Assembly: GCF_002754195.1 (NCBI RefSeq)
Contig: NZ_PEEU01000001.1
Location: forward strand, 3,782,001 to 3,846,000
DNA length: 64,000 bases
Reading direction: 5' to 3'
Source of the DNA: Flavobacterium sp. 9
GTDB taxonomy: Bacteria; Bacteroidota; Bacteroidia; Flavobacteriales; Flavobacteriaceae
Translations under genes and position numbers: made by a program
Shown here: positions 1 to 7,827 of the stretch, in pieces
Layout: every line of letters begins with the position of its first letter
Numbering within the stretch: the stretch's first letter is position 1
Notes under the pieces: model-generated
Database searches by the model: none
What the model saw: only the letters and a program-made list of their open reading frames with translations
Told to the model about the DNA's origin: nothing

Positions 1-1863
1 AGTTATGTAGTTAAAAACGTTTTGTAAATAACCATTCATTTTGAAATCTGATTGACCATATGCGGCCAAAAAATTGTTGAATGACATTTTATCCTGATTG
101 ATTTTAAATATACCTTCTTTAATGACGAATTTCTTCGGAAGATACTCTGATGCTATGCCAATGTTTCTAAGTTCAAGAGTTCCTTTGTTGTAAAGTTTGC
201 GGTAATTTCCTTTTTCGGCATCGCTTTGTTTACCTTTCAAAACTACATCGGCTTTTACAAAACCATCAAGATCAAGTCCTTTTTGAGAGAAAACTTTATA
301 GATTTTATTGACATCCAATTCTCCTTTTGCTTTAATATCATATGTTAAATCGTTGAAGTTGCTCAGATCAGCTTCTACAAAAACCGGTTTTCCTTCAAAG
401 GTAAATTGAGCTGGTTTTAGGTTTACTTTTAAATCACTAAAAGTTCCTTTTTGATTCTCAATCTTAGATTTTATTGTAATATTTGTGATTGGATTTGGAT
501 AATATGGAGTTTTTAAATAACCATTTTCCAAGTCGATAACTCCATTTGTAACTGGAAGAATTTTATTTTTTGGATCAAATATTCCATTTGCTTTTACATC
601 TCCGGCTAAATTTCCTTTTAGCACAACATTCGGAATTCCAAGTGCCTGCATTAATTTTCCAAGATCAATTTTAGCTTTAAAATCGGCATTAATATCTGGT
701 TTATTTACGCCTTTAACGTAGAATTTCGATTTTAAATAATCTTTGTTAATATTTAAAGATAAATTTTTGGCATCAACAATAACAAGATCCGGATTCAAAG
801 ACGGAACTTTTGTTTTAACTTCTAAATTAAGATTTGAAACCGGAAAAGGGCTTTTGTTATAATTCACAAATCCGCTATCTATTTTGACATCCAGATTAAG
901 ATCCGGCGCTATATTTTGCGAGGCAATATAATCTCCTTTTAAAGTAAAAAGTAAATTAGTATTTCCTTTTAATTCGGTTTTAGAAAGCCAGGTAATATAT
1001 TTTGGAGGAAAAGCGGTAAAAACATCATGCAAATCACTGTTGTCAGATTTAATGACAAAATCCATGTTGTAACCATCTTTCAAGAAGTTGAATTTTCCTT
1101 TAAAATCGACTAAAAGCTGGTTGATTTTTAAGTTATTCTGCTGGAAAAAGAAAGATAAAGAGTTTACGTTTACTTTGGTAATCAAATCAGCGTCAACTTT
1201 TTTGTTCATTAAATAGGGTTCGCCTTCATAAACGATATTTAATTTCTCGATTTTGGCTTTTGAGTACAAATCAAAAACGGCTTGGTTTAAATCTCCTTTT
1301 CCTAAATAATCAAATCCAAAAGCATCAAAATGAACTTTAGTCGATTTATCGTCGTAGATTATTTTACTATTTAAGATCTCGATTTTCTCCAGTTTTAAAG
1401 CTGTTTCAGAACTGTCTTTAGAAGTCTCGGCTTTAGAAGATGATTTGTAAATGTTGTAGTTTGCTTCTCCTTTTTCATTTACTTTCACGTTAATGAAGGA
1501 ATCAGATAAGTAAATCTGATCAATTTTTACCTCTTTGCTAAAAACTAAACTTGCTACATTTATTCCAAAAGAAACCTCTTTTGCCGTGATAAATTTTTCG
1601 TCTTTATATGGAGCAGATCCGTTAAGATGTAAGTCCGTTAAAGTTAAAGTCAGAGAAGGAAAATGCTGAAAAAACGAAACAGAAACATCAGAATAATTTA
1701 ATTCAGCACTAAGTTTTTCGTTGGCTGTTTTTTTAATTTGTTCCTTAATTTTATCAGCAAAAACAATAGGAGTAAGGAATAACAATCCTATAATAACAAC
1801 AAATGTGATTCCTAAATATTTAGCCGTTTTTAATAAAATGGACTTAGTTTTGTTTGCAGACAT
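1..1863 (-). CDS. AsmA-family protein, C-terminus cut off by window edge
   Basis: The frame is open from an ATG at 1863 to the first base of the window, giving 621 residues with no stop. A single hydrophobic segment at about residues 12-30 (YLGITFVVIIGLLFL) acts as an N-terminal membrane anchor. A long periplasmic region follows, built of repeated amphipathic beta stretches (for example SFFQHFPSLTLTLTDLHLNG, then many 'KIDLGKL' and 'DADLI' type strands). That is the AsmA / TamB-like layout. Such proteins are large inner-membrane anchored proteins linked to outer-membrane and lipid transport in Gram-negatives. The assignment to AsmA rests on the layout and the N-terminal motif; no catalytic residues are expected. 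It is followed at once by miaE on the same strand but shows no obvious functional tie to it. Confidence 0.8.
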   Translation of the reverse strand, partial: MSANKTKSILLKTAKYLGITFVVIIGLLFLTPIVFADKIKEQIKKTANEKLSAELNYSDVSVSFFQHFPSLTLTLTDLHLNGSAPYKDEKFITAKEVSFGINVASLVFSKEVKIDQIYLSDSFINVKVNEKGEANYNIYKSSSKAETSKDSSETALKLEKIEILNSKIIYDDKSTKVHFDAFGFDYLGKGDLNQAVFDLYSKAKIEKLNIVYEGEPYLMNKKVDADLITKVNVNSLSFFFQQNNLKINQLLVDFKGKFNFLKDGYNMDFVIKSDNSDLHDVFTAFPPKYITWLSKTELKGNTNLLFTLKGDYIASQNIAPDLNLDVKIDSGFVNYNKSPFPVSNLNLEVKTKVPSLNPDLVIVDAKNLSLNINKDYLKSKFYVKGVNKPDINADFKAKIDLGKLMQALGIPNVVLKGNLAGDVKANGIFDPKNKILPVTNGVIDLENGYLKTPYYPNPITNITIKSKIENQKGTFSDLKVNLKPAQFTFEGKPVFVEADLSNFNDLTYDIKAKGELDVNKIYKVFSQKGLDLDGFVKADVVLKGKQSDAEKGNYRKLYNKGTLELRNIGIASEYLPKKFVIKEGIFKINQDKMSFNNFLAAYGQSDFKMNGYLQNVFNYIT

Positions 1864-1914
1864 AACAAGTTGTGGTTTTTATAGGTAAAAATGAAAATCG
1901 AATTAAAAAGGTTA

Positions 1915-2496
1915 TTATCCGTGTACGGTTTCGCTTTTTCCGTAATTAGTAATAATAGAACCTTCATATTCAATCCATTCTTTCCAGCGTTTATCAATAT
2001 CTATATTGTCAGTATATTTTCTTGCAAATCCTAAAAAAGTAGTATAATGTCCTGCTTCAGAAATCATTAAATCACGATAGAATTTAGCCAATTCTTCGTC
2101 TTTTATATTTTCTGAAAGTACTTTAAAACGCTCACAACTTCTGGCTTCAATCATGGCCGAAAATAATAAACGATCACAAAGTGCGTCTTTACGGCTTCCG
2201 TCTTTCTTCATGAATTTAAAAAGTTCATTTACATAATGATCTTTTCTTTCGCGCCCCAATGTCAAACCTCTTTTTTTGATAATATCATGTACCATTTGCA
2301 AATGCTCTAATTCTTCTCTTGCAATCACAAGCATTTCTGTTACTAATTCCTCTAATTCAGAATTGTAAGTAACTAAGCTAATTGCATTTGAAGCTGCTTT
2401 TTGCTCACACCAAGCGTGATCCGTTAAAATCTCTTCGATATTCGACTCCACAATATTTACCCAACGCGGGTCTGTAGCTAATTTTAATCCTAACAT
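1915..2496 (-). CDS. miaE: tRNA-(ms2io6A37) hydroxylase MiaE
   Basis: A 193-residue cytoplasmic ferritin-like di-iron protein. It hydroxylates the isopentenyl side chain of the modified adenosine at position 37 of tRNAs reading UNN codons. The di-iron ligands are visible as EELEH (residues 61-65, carrying the ExxH), the downstream EARSCERF, and SEAGHY (second ExxH). The length is typical of bacterial MiaE. The gene starts ATG at 2496 and ends in the gap before the AsmA gene. A TAATTTTG -7-like element lies 25 bases upstream, so it is probably transcribed on its own. The acidic N-terminal stretch (NIVESNIEEILTDHAWCEQKAA) is the usual family signature. Confidence 0.93.
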   Translation of the reverse strand: MLGLKLATDPRWVNIVESNIEEILTDHAWCEQKAASNAISLVTYNSELEELVTEMLVIAREELEHLQMVHDIIKKRGLTLGRERKDHYVNELFKFMKKDGSRKDALCDRLLFSAMIEARSCERFKVLSENIKDEELAKFYRDLMISEAGHYTTFLGFARKYTDNIDIDKRWKEWIEYEGSIITNYGKSETVHG

Positions 2497-2520
2497 AATT
2501 TATCAAAAATTTGTAATATG

Positions 2521-2528
2521 CAAAATTA
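2521..2528 (-). promoter_or_regulatory. Candidate -7 element for miaE
   Basis: On the minus strand this reads TAATTTTG, matching the Bacteroidota TAnnTTTG -7 consensus, 25 bases before the miaE start. No well-spaced TTG -33 box is present, so confidence is low. Confidence 0.35.
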
Positions 2529-2610
2529 GTCATTTTTCTGACCAAAAATCAGGAAATATTGTGCAAATGAGCGTAAAAAAGCATTATTTTGTATAGCGAA
2601 AACAACAAAA

Positions 2611-3855
2611 ATGAATCAAGCAAAAAAACTGTTAATTATTGGTTTTGTCTGGCCCGAACCAAATTCGTCTGCGGCCGGTGGAAGAATGATGCAATTAATT
2701 TCCATTTTCAAACAAAACAAATTCGAAATTACGTTTGCAAGTCCAGCTTTGGATAGTGATTTTATGGCTGATTTGACTGAATTTGGAATAGAGAAAAAAT
2801 CAATTGAATTGAATAATTCCAGTTTTGATGATTTCATTTTAGAACTAAATCCTGATGTTGTTTTGTTTGATCGTTTCATGATCGAAGAGCAATTTGGTTG
2901 GCGTGTTGCTGAAAAATGTCCAAAAGCAATTCGAATATTAGATACTGAAGATTTACATTCTTTAAGAACAGCAAGACAAAAAGCGTTTAAAGAAAACAGA
3001 GCTTTCGAATATACTAATTTGTTGTCTGAAGAAGTTGCAAAACGCGAGATTGCCAGTATTTTAAGATGTGATTTATCTTTTATTATTTCAGAATTTGAAA
3101 TGAAAATCTTAAAAGAGGTGTTTAAAATAGATTCAGATTTGCTGTATTATCTACCGTTTTTGGTTTATGAAATGTCTGATTTAGATCTGTTGAAATTGCC
3201 TTTGTTTGAAGAGCGAAAGAATTTTGTTTTCATCGGAAATTTTCTTCATGAACCCAATTGGAATACGGTTCAATATCTAAAAGAAACGATTTGGCCAATA
3301 ATTAAAAAACAATTTCCAGAAGCAGTTTTGGAAGTTTATGGCGCTTATCCTTCGCAAAAAGTCTTGCAATTGCATCAGCCTAAAAATGGTTTTTTTATTA
3401 TGGGAAGAGCTAAAGATGCAAATGAAGTCGTTAAAAATGCCAGAGTTGTTTTAGCGCCTATACGTTTTGGTGCCGGTTTAAAAGGTAAATTATTAGAAGC
3501 GATGCAATGCGGAACGCCAAGTATGACAACGACAATTGGTTCTGAAGCGATGCACGCAGATTTACCATGGAATGGTTTTATTACCGATGATGTTGAGGCG
3601 TTTGCAAAAAAAGCAGTTGACTTATATCACGACGAAAATTTGTGGAAACAATCGCAAAAAAATGGTGTTGCAATCGTAAACGAATGTTATCAGTTAAGTA
3701 AATATTCTACAGCTTTGGTTGCAAAGATTAATTCATTGTTGAATGATTCCGAAAGTCATCGTTTGCAGAATTTTATGGGAAGTTTGCTTCAGCATCATAC
3801 TTTAAAAAGCACCAAATACATGTCAAAATGGATCGAAGCTAAAAATAAAAATTAA
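2611..3855 (+). CDS. Group 1 (GT4-like) glycosyltransferase
   Basis: A 414-residue protein of the GT-B fold. The N-terminal half starts LLIIGFVWPEPNSSAAGGRM, typical of the acceptor-side Rossmann domain with its glycine-rich loop. The C-terminal half holds the donor-binding region: FVFIGNFLHEPNWN at about 205-220, then APIRFGAGLKGKLLEAMQCG at about 283-302, which is the usual E-x7-E type nucleotide-sugar segment. Family members transfer sugars from nucleotide donors to surface polysaccharide or lipid acceptors; the substrate cannot be read from sequence. It stands alone and is convergent with the AraC gene downstream, with the two stop codons overlapping by four bases. Confidence 0.85.
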   Translation: MNQAKKLLIIGFVWPEPNSSAAGGRMMQLISIFKQNKFEITFASPALDSDFMADLTEFGIEKKSIELNNSSFDDFILELNPDVVLFDRFMIEEQFGWRVAEKCPKAIRILDTEDLHSLRTARQKAFKENRAFEYTNLLSEEVAKREIASILRCDLSFIISEFEMKILKEVFKIDSDLLYYLPFLVYEMSDLDLLKLPLFEERKNFVFIGNFLHEPNWNTVQYLKETIWPIIKKQFPEAVLEVYGAYPSQKVLQLHQPKNGFFIMGRAKDANEVVKNARVVLAPIRFGAGLKGKLLEAMQCGTPSMTTTIGSEAMHADLPWNGFITDDVEAFAKKAVDLYHDENLWKQSQKNGVAIVNECYQLSKYSTALVAKINSLLNDSESHRLQNFMGSLLQHHTLKSTKYMSKWIEAKNKN

Positions 3856-4730
3856 GCTTCCATTTTTCCAAAACCTACCGTTTCGCGATACAATTGTGGC
3901 GAAACATCAGCATTTGTTTTAAAAAATCTGCTAAAGTAATGTTCGTCATCATAACCTAATTCATAAGCGATTTCTTTTACCGTTTTGTTGGTCATGTATA
4001 GTTCTCTTTTGGCTTCAATTATGATTCTTTCGGCAATTAAATCCGTCAAAGTTTTATTGAAATAATTCTTGGATATTTTGGCTAAGGCTTTCGCCGAAAT
4101 ATTCAGCATTTCTGCGTAGTTTCCAGCAGAATGTTTGGTTTTGAAATTGTCTTCAATCGCGTCTTTTAGGTTTTGAAGTATAAAAGGTTCTTTACTATTT
4201 GGAACCGATTTCATTTCTTCCAATTGCTGATTTTTTAATCGCGAAGCTGTGATTAAAAATATCTTTAAATAAGAAACCAGCGATTCATATTGCGCCAAAT
4301 CAGAATTTTGAATTTCTACTTTCATCTGATCCAAAACCATTTTAAAAGTACCAGAAGCTTCATTAGTAATTTTAACAAATGGCGGTTGATAGACATTATT
4401 AAATAAAACGCCGCTGCACGAAACCTCTTTTTGATGCATATGGATGCAATAGAAATCCGGATGAAAGTGAATTGCAATTCCTTCAATTGGTTCGTTTACA
4501 CAAAGCATAAAAGGCTGATAAGGTGAAAAGGCGAGGAGTGAGTTTTCTTCAAAATGATGTTCTGCAAAATCGGCTTTTACCTTTCCTTTTCCTTTGGTAA
4601 CCCAAATTAAAGAGAAAAAATTATTGCGTTGCAAATGATCAAAATGGCTGTTATCACCAAACGGAAGCAGTTTGAAAGCCAGATTTCCGGTTTGCGGATT
4701 TATCAACGTAAAAACATTCTGATTGCTCAT
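3852..4730 (-). CDS. AraC-family transcriptional regulator
   Basis: A 292-residue protein with an N-terminal cupin-like sensor (about 20-150; 'LIWVTKGKGKVKADF', 'FSPYQPFMLCV') and a C-terminal double helix-turn-helix (about 190-288). The second HTH contains VKEIAYELGYDDEHYFSRFFK, the hallmark AraC signature, and the protein ends in the typical SPQLYRE. The gene lies 77 bases downstream of an AhpD-like gene on the same strand, so the two may be cotranscribed and the regulator may control its partner (inference). The inducer is unknown. Confidence 0.88.
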   Translation of the reverse strand: MSNQNVFTLINPQTGNLAFKLLPFGDNSHFDHLQRNNFFSLIWVTKGKGKVKADFAEHHFEENSLLAFSPYQPFMLCVNEPIEGIAIHFHPDFYCIHMHQKEVSCSGVLFNNVYQPPFVKITNEASGTFKMVLDQMKVEIQNSDLAQYESLVSYLKIFLITASRLKNQQLEEMKSVPNSKEPFILQNLKDAIEDNFKTKHSAGNYAEMLNISAKALAKISKNYFNKTLTDLIAERIIIEAKRELYMTNKTVKEIAYELGYDDEHYFSRFFKTNADVSPQLYRETVGFGKMEA

Positions 4731-4807
4731 AATTACTGTTTTTTGAAAACATAAAGATAGTCATGAATAAATTCACGACTATCTTTAAGCCTTGTTTTTT
4801 GTTTGAA

Positions 4808-5359
4808 TTATTTTTGAAGTTCTAAACTTGGAACTGCAGGAAAATCAATTTCTGTGTTAGCAGTATTATTAAAATAGTTAGTCAAAACATTTAGCGCTAC
4901 ATGTGCTACAGTTTCTGCAATTTCAGCTTCTGAAGCTCCTGCATTTTTAATTGCCTGAACATCTTCATTGCTCACCAAACCATTTTTGCTAACTAATGTT
5001 TTTGCAAATTGAAGAATAGCTTCCGTTTTTGCATCGCCAGAATTTCCTGTTCTTGCGTCTTGCAAAACTTGTGGGTCTGTTTTTAATAATTTCTCTCCAA
5101 TAAAAGTGTGAGCAGCTACACAATAATCACATGAATTAGTTTCTGAAACCGTTAAGGCTAATAATTCGCCAGTTTTTGCGCTTAATTTTCCGTGGCTCAA
5201 AGCGCCGCTTAAATTCAAATATCCTTCTAATACTGCAGGAGAATTTCCCATTGTTCTCATCATGTTTGGAACAACGCCTAATTTAGCTTGTACAGCGTTG
5301 AATAAATCTTTAGTTTTTCCTGTTACTTCTTCTGGGTTTAAAGCTGTTAATCGTGTCAT
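4808..5359 (-). CDS. Carboxymuconolactone decarboxylase / AhpD-like protein
   Basis: The protein has the AhpD-type redox motif SCDYCVAAH (CxxC-x3-H) preceded by the conserved glutamate in LTVSETN. This marks peroxidase-related, alkylhydroperoxidase-like members of the CMD superfamily. The open frame extends to a GTG at 5404. I prefer the ATG at 5359 (MTRLTALNPEEV), because family members begin there and it has an A-rich AAAAAATTAAATAAA leader. That gives 183 residues. It is all-alpha, presumably cytoplasmic, and probably protects against peroxides or reactive carbonyls using a thiol reductant. An AraC regulator follows in the same direction. Confidence 0.85.
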   Translation of the reverse strand: MTRLTALNPEEVTGKTKDLFNAVQAKLGVVPNMMRTMGNSPAVLEGYLNLSGALSHGKLSAKTGELLALTVSETNSCDYCVAAHTFIGEKLLKTDPQVLQDARTGNSGDAKTEAILQFAKTLVSKNGLVSNEDVQAIKNAGASEAEIAETVAHVALNVLTNYFNNTANTEIDFPAVPSLELQK

Positions 5360-5530
5360 TTTATTTAATTTTTTATGTTGTTTATAGTTCTTGTCTTTTG
5401 ACACTACAAAGATGCGACGATGACAGATTTTAGAACATGGAGAATTTACGCTATGTAATGGATAATTTTCCCTGAGAGTTTTTTTAGGAGAAAAAGAGGA
5501 GGTTTTATTTCTATGATAAAGTTTTTTTGG

Positions 5531-5608
5531 AGCTAATCCCGCTATCCGTTACAATCTTTTGTGGCGAACCCCGCCACAAAAGGATTTCCACTTCTATCGG
5601 GGCTAGGG
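5531..5608. repeat. REP-like palindromic element, copy 1
   Basis: It begins AGCTAATCCCGCTATCC and ends ATCGGGGCTAGG, with a central perfect hairpin: an 11-bp stem CTTTTGTGGCG / CGCCACAAAAG (5556-5566 with 5572-5582) around the loop AACCC. The outer ends are also partly complementary. A second, diverged copy is at 54928-55000. The two copies differ by paired changes in both the inner and outer stems, so the fold appears to be selected. Elements of this style recur between genes in flavobacteria and resemble REP/RAYT repeats. No transposase is nearby. Confidence 0.8.
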
Positions 5609-5640
5609 CAATTGTTTTCATAAGAGGGTTTTCGTTTAGT

Positions 5641-5740
5641 TTGTCATTGCGAGGAACGAAGCAATCACATTTGGTGCTTTGGTTGTTATTGGTAATTACG
5701 CTTATTGTTAGTGTGGTTGCTTCGTTCCTCGCAATGACAA
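5641..5740. repeat. 24-bp perfect inverted repeat (GTCATTGCGAGG family)
   Basis: Bases 5641-5664 and 5717-5740 are perfect reverse complements, with four more pairing bases after a mismatch. The core word GTCATTGCGAGGAACGAAGC is a widespread intergenic repeat word in many bacteria. The 52-base centre is AT-rich and non-coding. Confidence 0.85.
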
Positions 5741-5753
5741 ATAGGAATAAAAA

Positions 5754-5786
5754 AAATCCCCGATTACGATTTGTAATCGGGGATTT
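5754..5786 (-). terminator. Rho-independent terminator of the M1 peptidase gene
   Basis: A 14-bp perfect stem AAATCCCCGATTAC / GTAATCGGGGATTT has a 5-base loop and is followed on the minus strand by a run of T. It sits 38 bases past the stop of the M1 aminopeptidase gene. Confidence 0.9.
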
Positions 5787-5823
5787 CAATTGTTTATTGT
5801 GACTGTAAACTGAGACTGAAAAA

Positions 5824-7671
5824 CTATTTCAATAAATCTCCAACAGCTTGAATTGTTGTTGCATGATAACCAGATTTAGCTTTATCAAAAATTTGTTTAG
5901 CCCAAACTTTTCCTTCAGGAGTTTTAACAAGTTCTTTATAAAGAGTCATTAATGATCCGGTTCTGCTCGTTGCAATCATGAATTGTTCAATTGCAGGATA
6001 AGCAGTTTTGTATTCATGACGAATTGCTTGAACAAACCATTGACGTTTTATCACAAAGTTTCCGTTTTTGGTAAAATTAAATTCGACATCAATTGCAGTC
6101 ATTTCTTCAACAGTGATATCAGCAGGTAAATAATCTATAAAATGCTGTTTTTCTGTAGTCGATTTTATTTTTTGACTTAATCCTTTAACGCCTGTTTTTC
6201 TCCAGTTTTTTTGAATGCTGTCAATCGCAGTAAAATCATCAGAATGAACAGAAGTTATATTAGATGGAATTCCTGGTTTGTAAATCCAATCGTCAAGTTT
6301 GATTTTATCAGCAAGAGCTTTGTCTCCTTTAATAAGGTTGTCGTTGATGTATTTTACGAAATCTTCTGTTGTGATAGATTGAAAAGCGTGTGCATCAAAA
6401 TAGTTTTTGATAAACGGATCGAATTTTTCACGTCCAACAGCTTGTTCGATTACTTTCAGGAAGTTATATCCTTTTACATACGGAATTTGACTTATTCCAT
6501 CATCAGGATTTCTTCCCGTAAGGCTAACTTTTAATCTTGTATCCGGATTTGTTGCGCCATATTCAGCAATATTATCGTCTAAATCTTTACGAGTAAGAAC
6601 GTCTTGCATTTCAGCTTCTTCTTTACCAAAAATTTCTTCGCCAATTCTGTGTTCTACATAAGTGGTAAAACCTTCATTTAGCCAAATATCGTCCCAAGTT
6701 GCGTTGATAACTAAGTTTCCGCTCCAGCTATGACCTAATTCATGCGCTAATAAACTAGTTAAAGAACGATCGCCGGCAATTACGCCAGGAGTTAAGAAAG
6801 TTAAATTTGGATTTTCCATTCCGCCATAAGGGAAACTTGGAGGAAGAACCAATACATCATAACGTCCCCAACGATAAGGGCCGTAAAGTTTTTCGGCAGC
6901 AACAACCATTTTTCCAAGTTCAGCAAATTCCCAAGCTGATTTTTTTAGCATTGATGGTTCTGCGTAAACTCCGGTTCTGTTATCAATAGATTGAAATTCA
7001 AGATCTCCAACAGCAATTGCCATTAAATATGACGGAATTGCTTTGTCTTGTTTGAAAGTATAAACTCCTGTGTCGTTCTTTTTCTGCGGATTTACAGCGC
7101 TCATTACAGCCAATAAATCTTTAGGAACTGTAACTTTTGCATTATATGTAAAACGAATTCCCGGTGAATCCTGACATGGAATCCAGGTGCGTGACCAAAT
7201 GCTTTCGCCTTGAGAGAAAACAAAAGGTTTCTTTTTGTCAGCAGTTTGTGCAGGTGTTAACCATTGTAATGCAATGGCATCTTTCGTTGTGCTGTAATAG
7301 ATGTTGACTTTTGTAGTATTTGGTTCAATAGTAATGTGAAGCGGTTTTCCGTGAAACTCAGTGTCTTTTCCAAGTTCAAACTTAGTTTCTTTTTCGTCGT
7401 CACCTAAAGTTACTTTTGTAATGTTTAGGGTGTTTTCGTCGAAGATAATTTCGTTTCCTTTGCTAATGTTGTCAATTAGCCAAGACGCTTTTCCAGAAAT
7501 AGTTTGTGTGTCAAAATCAACTTTAATGTCAAGATCTAAATGTTTAACAACGGCTAATTCCGGTTTAGAATAAGAGTGCTCGTCTGTGACAGTTGTAGCT
7601 TTTTCTGTCTGGTCTTTCTTCTGACATGCCAGTGCTGTCAAGAATAAAGTTACAAGGATTATTTTTTTCAT
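5824..7671 (-). CDS. M1-family zinc aminopeptidase, lipoprotein
   Basis: A 615-residue metallopeptidase related to leukotriene-A4-hydrolase-type M1 enzymes, which remove N-terminal residues from peptides. The signature is complete: GGMEN near residue 282, then HELGH at 310-314, with the third zinc ligand in NEGFTTYVEH about 18 residues later. The N-terminus (LFLTALACQKKD) is a lipoprotein signal with a lipobox cysteine, so the enzyme is probably anchored in the periplasm or outer membrane. The C-terminal helical domain (about 470-615) is of LTA4H type. The gene is flanked by strong terminators on both sides and is therefore monocistronic. Its likely role is peptide scavenging. Confidence 0.92.
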   Translation of the reverse strand: MKKIILVTLFLTALACQKKDQTEKATTVTDEHSYSKPELAVVKHLDLDIKVDFDTQTISGKASWLIDNISKGNEIIFDENTLNITKVTLGDDEKETKFELGKDTEFHGKPLHITIEPNTTKVNIYYSTTKDAIALQWLTPAQTADKKKPFVFSQGESIWSRTWIPCQDSPGIRFTYNAKVTVPKDLLAVMSAVNPQKKNDTGVYTFKQDKAIPSYLMAIAVGDLEFQSIDNRTGVYAEPSMLKKSAWEFAELGKMVVAAEKLYGPYRWGRYDVLVLPPSFPYGGMENPNLTFLTPGVIAGDRSLTSLLAHELGHSWSGNLVINATWDDIWLNEGFTTYVEHRIGEEIFGKEEAEMQDVLTRKDLDDNIAEYGATNPDTRLKVSLTGRNPDDGISQIPYVKGYNFLKVIEQAVGREKFDPFIKNYFDAHAFQSITTEDFVKYINDNLIKGDKALADKIKLDDWIYKPGIPSNITSVHSDDFTAIDSIQKNWRKTGVKGLSQKIKSTTEKQHFIDYLPADITVEEMTAIDVEFNFTKNGNFVIKRQWFVQAIRHEYKTAYPAIEQFMIATSRTGSLMTLYKELVKTPEGKVWAKQIFDKAKSGYHATTIQAVGDLLK

Positions 7672-7709
7672 TTTAAGAGATGTTGAATTTAAGGATGAAA
7701 ATTAAACAA

Positions 7710-7743
7710 AAAATCCCGTTTTGAATAAACAAAACGGGATTTT
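7710..7743 (-). terminator. Terminator after pdhC
   Basis: A 14-bp perfect stem AAAATCCCGTTTTG / CAAAACGGGATTTT with a 6-base loop and flanking A and T runs. It lies between pdhC and the M1 peptidase, both on the minus strand, about 85 bases past the pdhC stop. Confidence 0.85.
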
Positions 7744-7769
7744 ATTATGAATTACCTTCGAATTTCTTG

Positions 7770-7822
7770 AGTTGCCTTCGACTTCGCTCAGGCTGACACT
7801 TCGGTTTTATTCAGGCTGACAA
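7770..7822. repeat. Short intergenic repeat debris (CTTCGCTCAGGCTGACA word)
   Basis: The word TTCAGGCTGACA or CTCAGGCTGACA occurs twice within 40 bases, next to the CTTCGACTTCGCTC word that recurs between genes in many genomes. Non-coding. Confidence 0.45.
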
Positions 7823-7827
7823 GAAAA

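Larger units (their letters stand above)
5405..5823. other. Gene-free 0.4-kb spacer filled with repeats
   Basis: No credible gene lies here. Short open frames on both strands fall in repeat sequence and lack family resemblance. The spacer holds a REP-like element (5531-5608), a 24-bp perfect inverted repeat (5641-5740) and the terminator of the M1 peptidase (5754-5786). Confidence 0.7.

Noticed and set aside
5360..5404. N-terminal extension of the AhpD-like protein from a GTG
   Set aside because: Lysine-rich, not family-like, and it lies in the A-rich leader; the ATG at 5359 fits better.
5511..5802. Overlapping open frames of about 90 codons on both strands
   Set aside because: They are built entirely from the REP-like element, the 24-bp inverted repeat and the terminator; no protein family resemblance.
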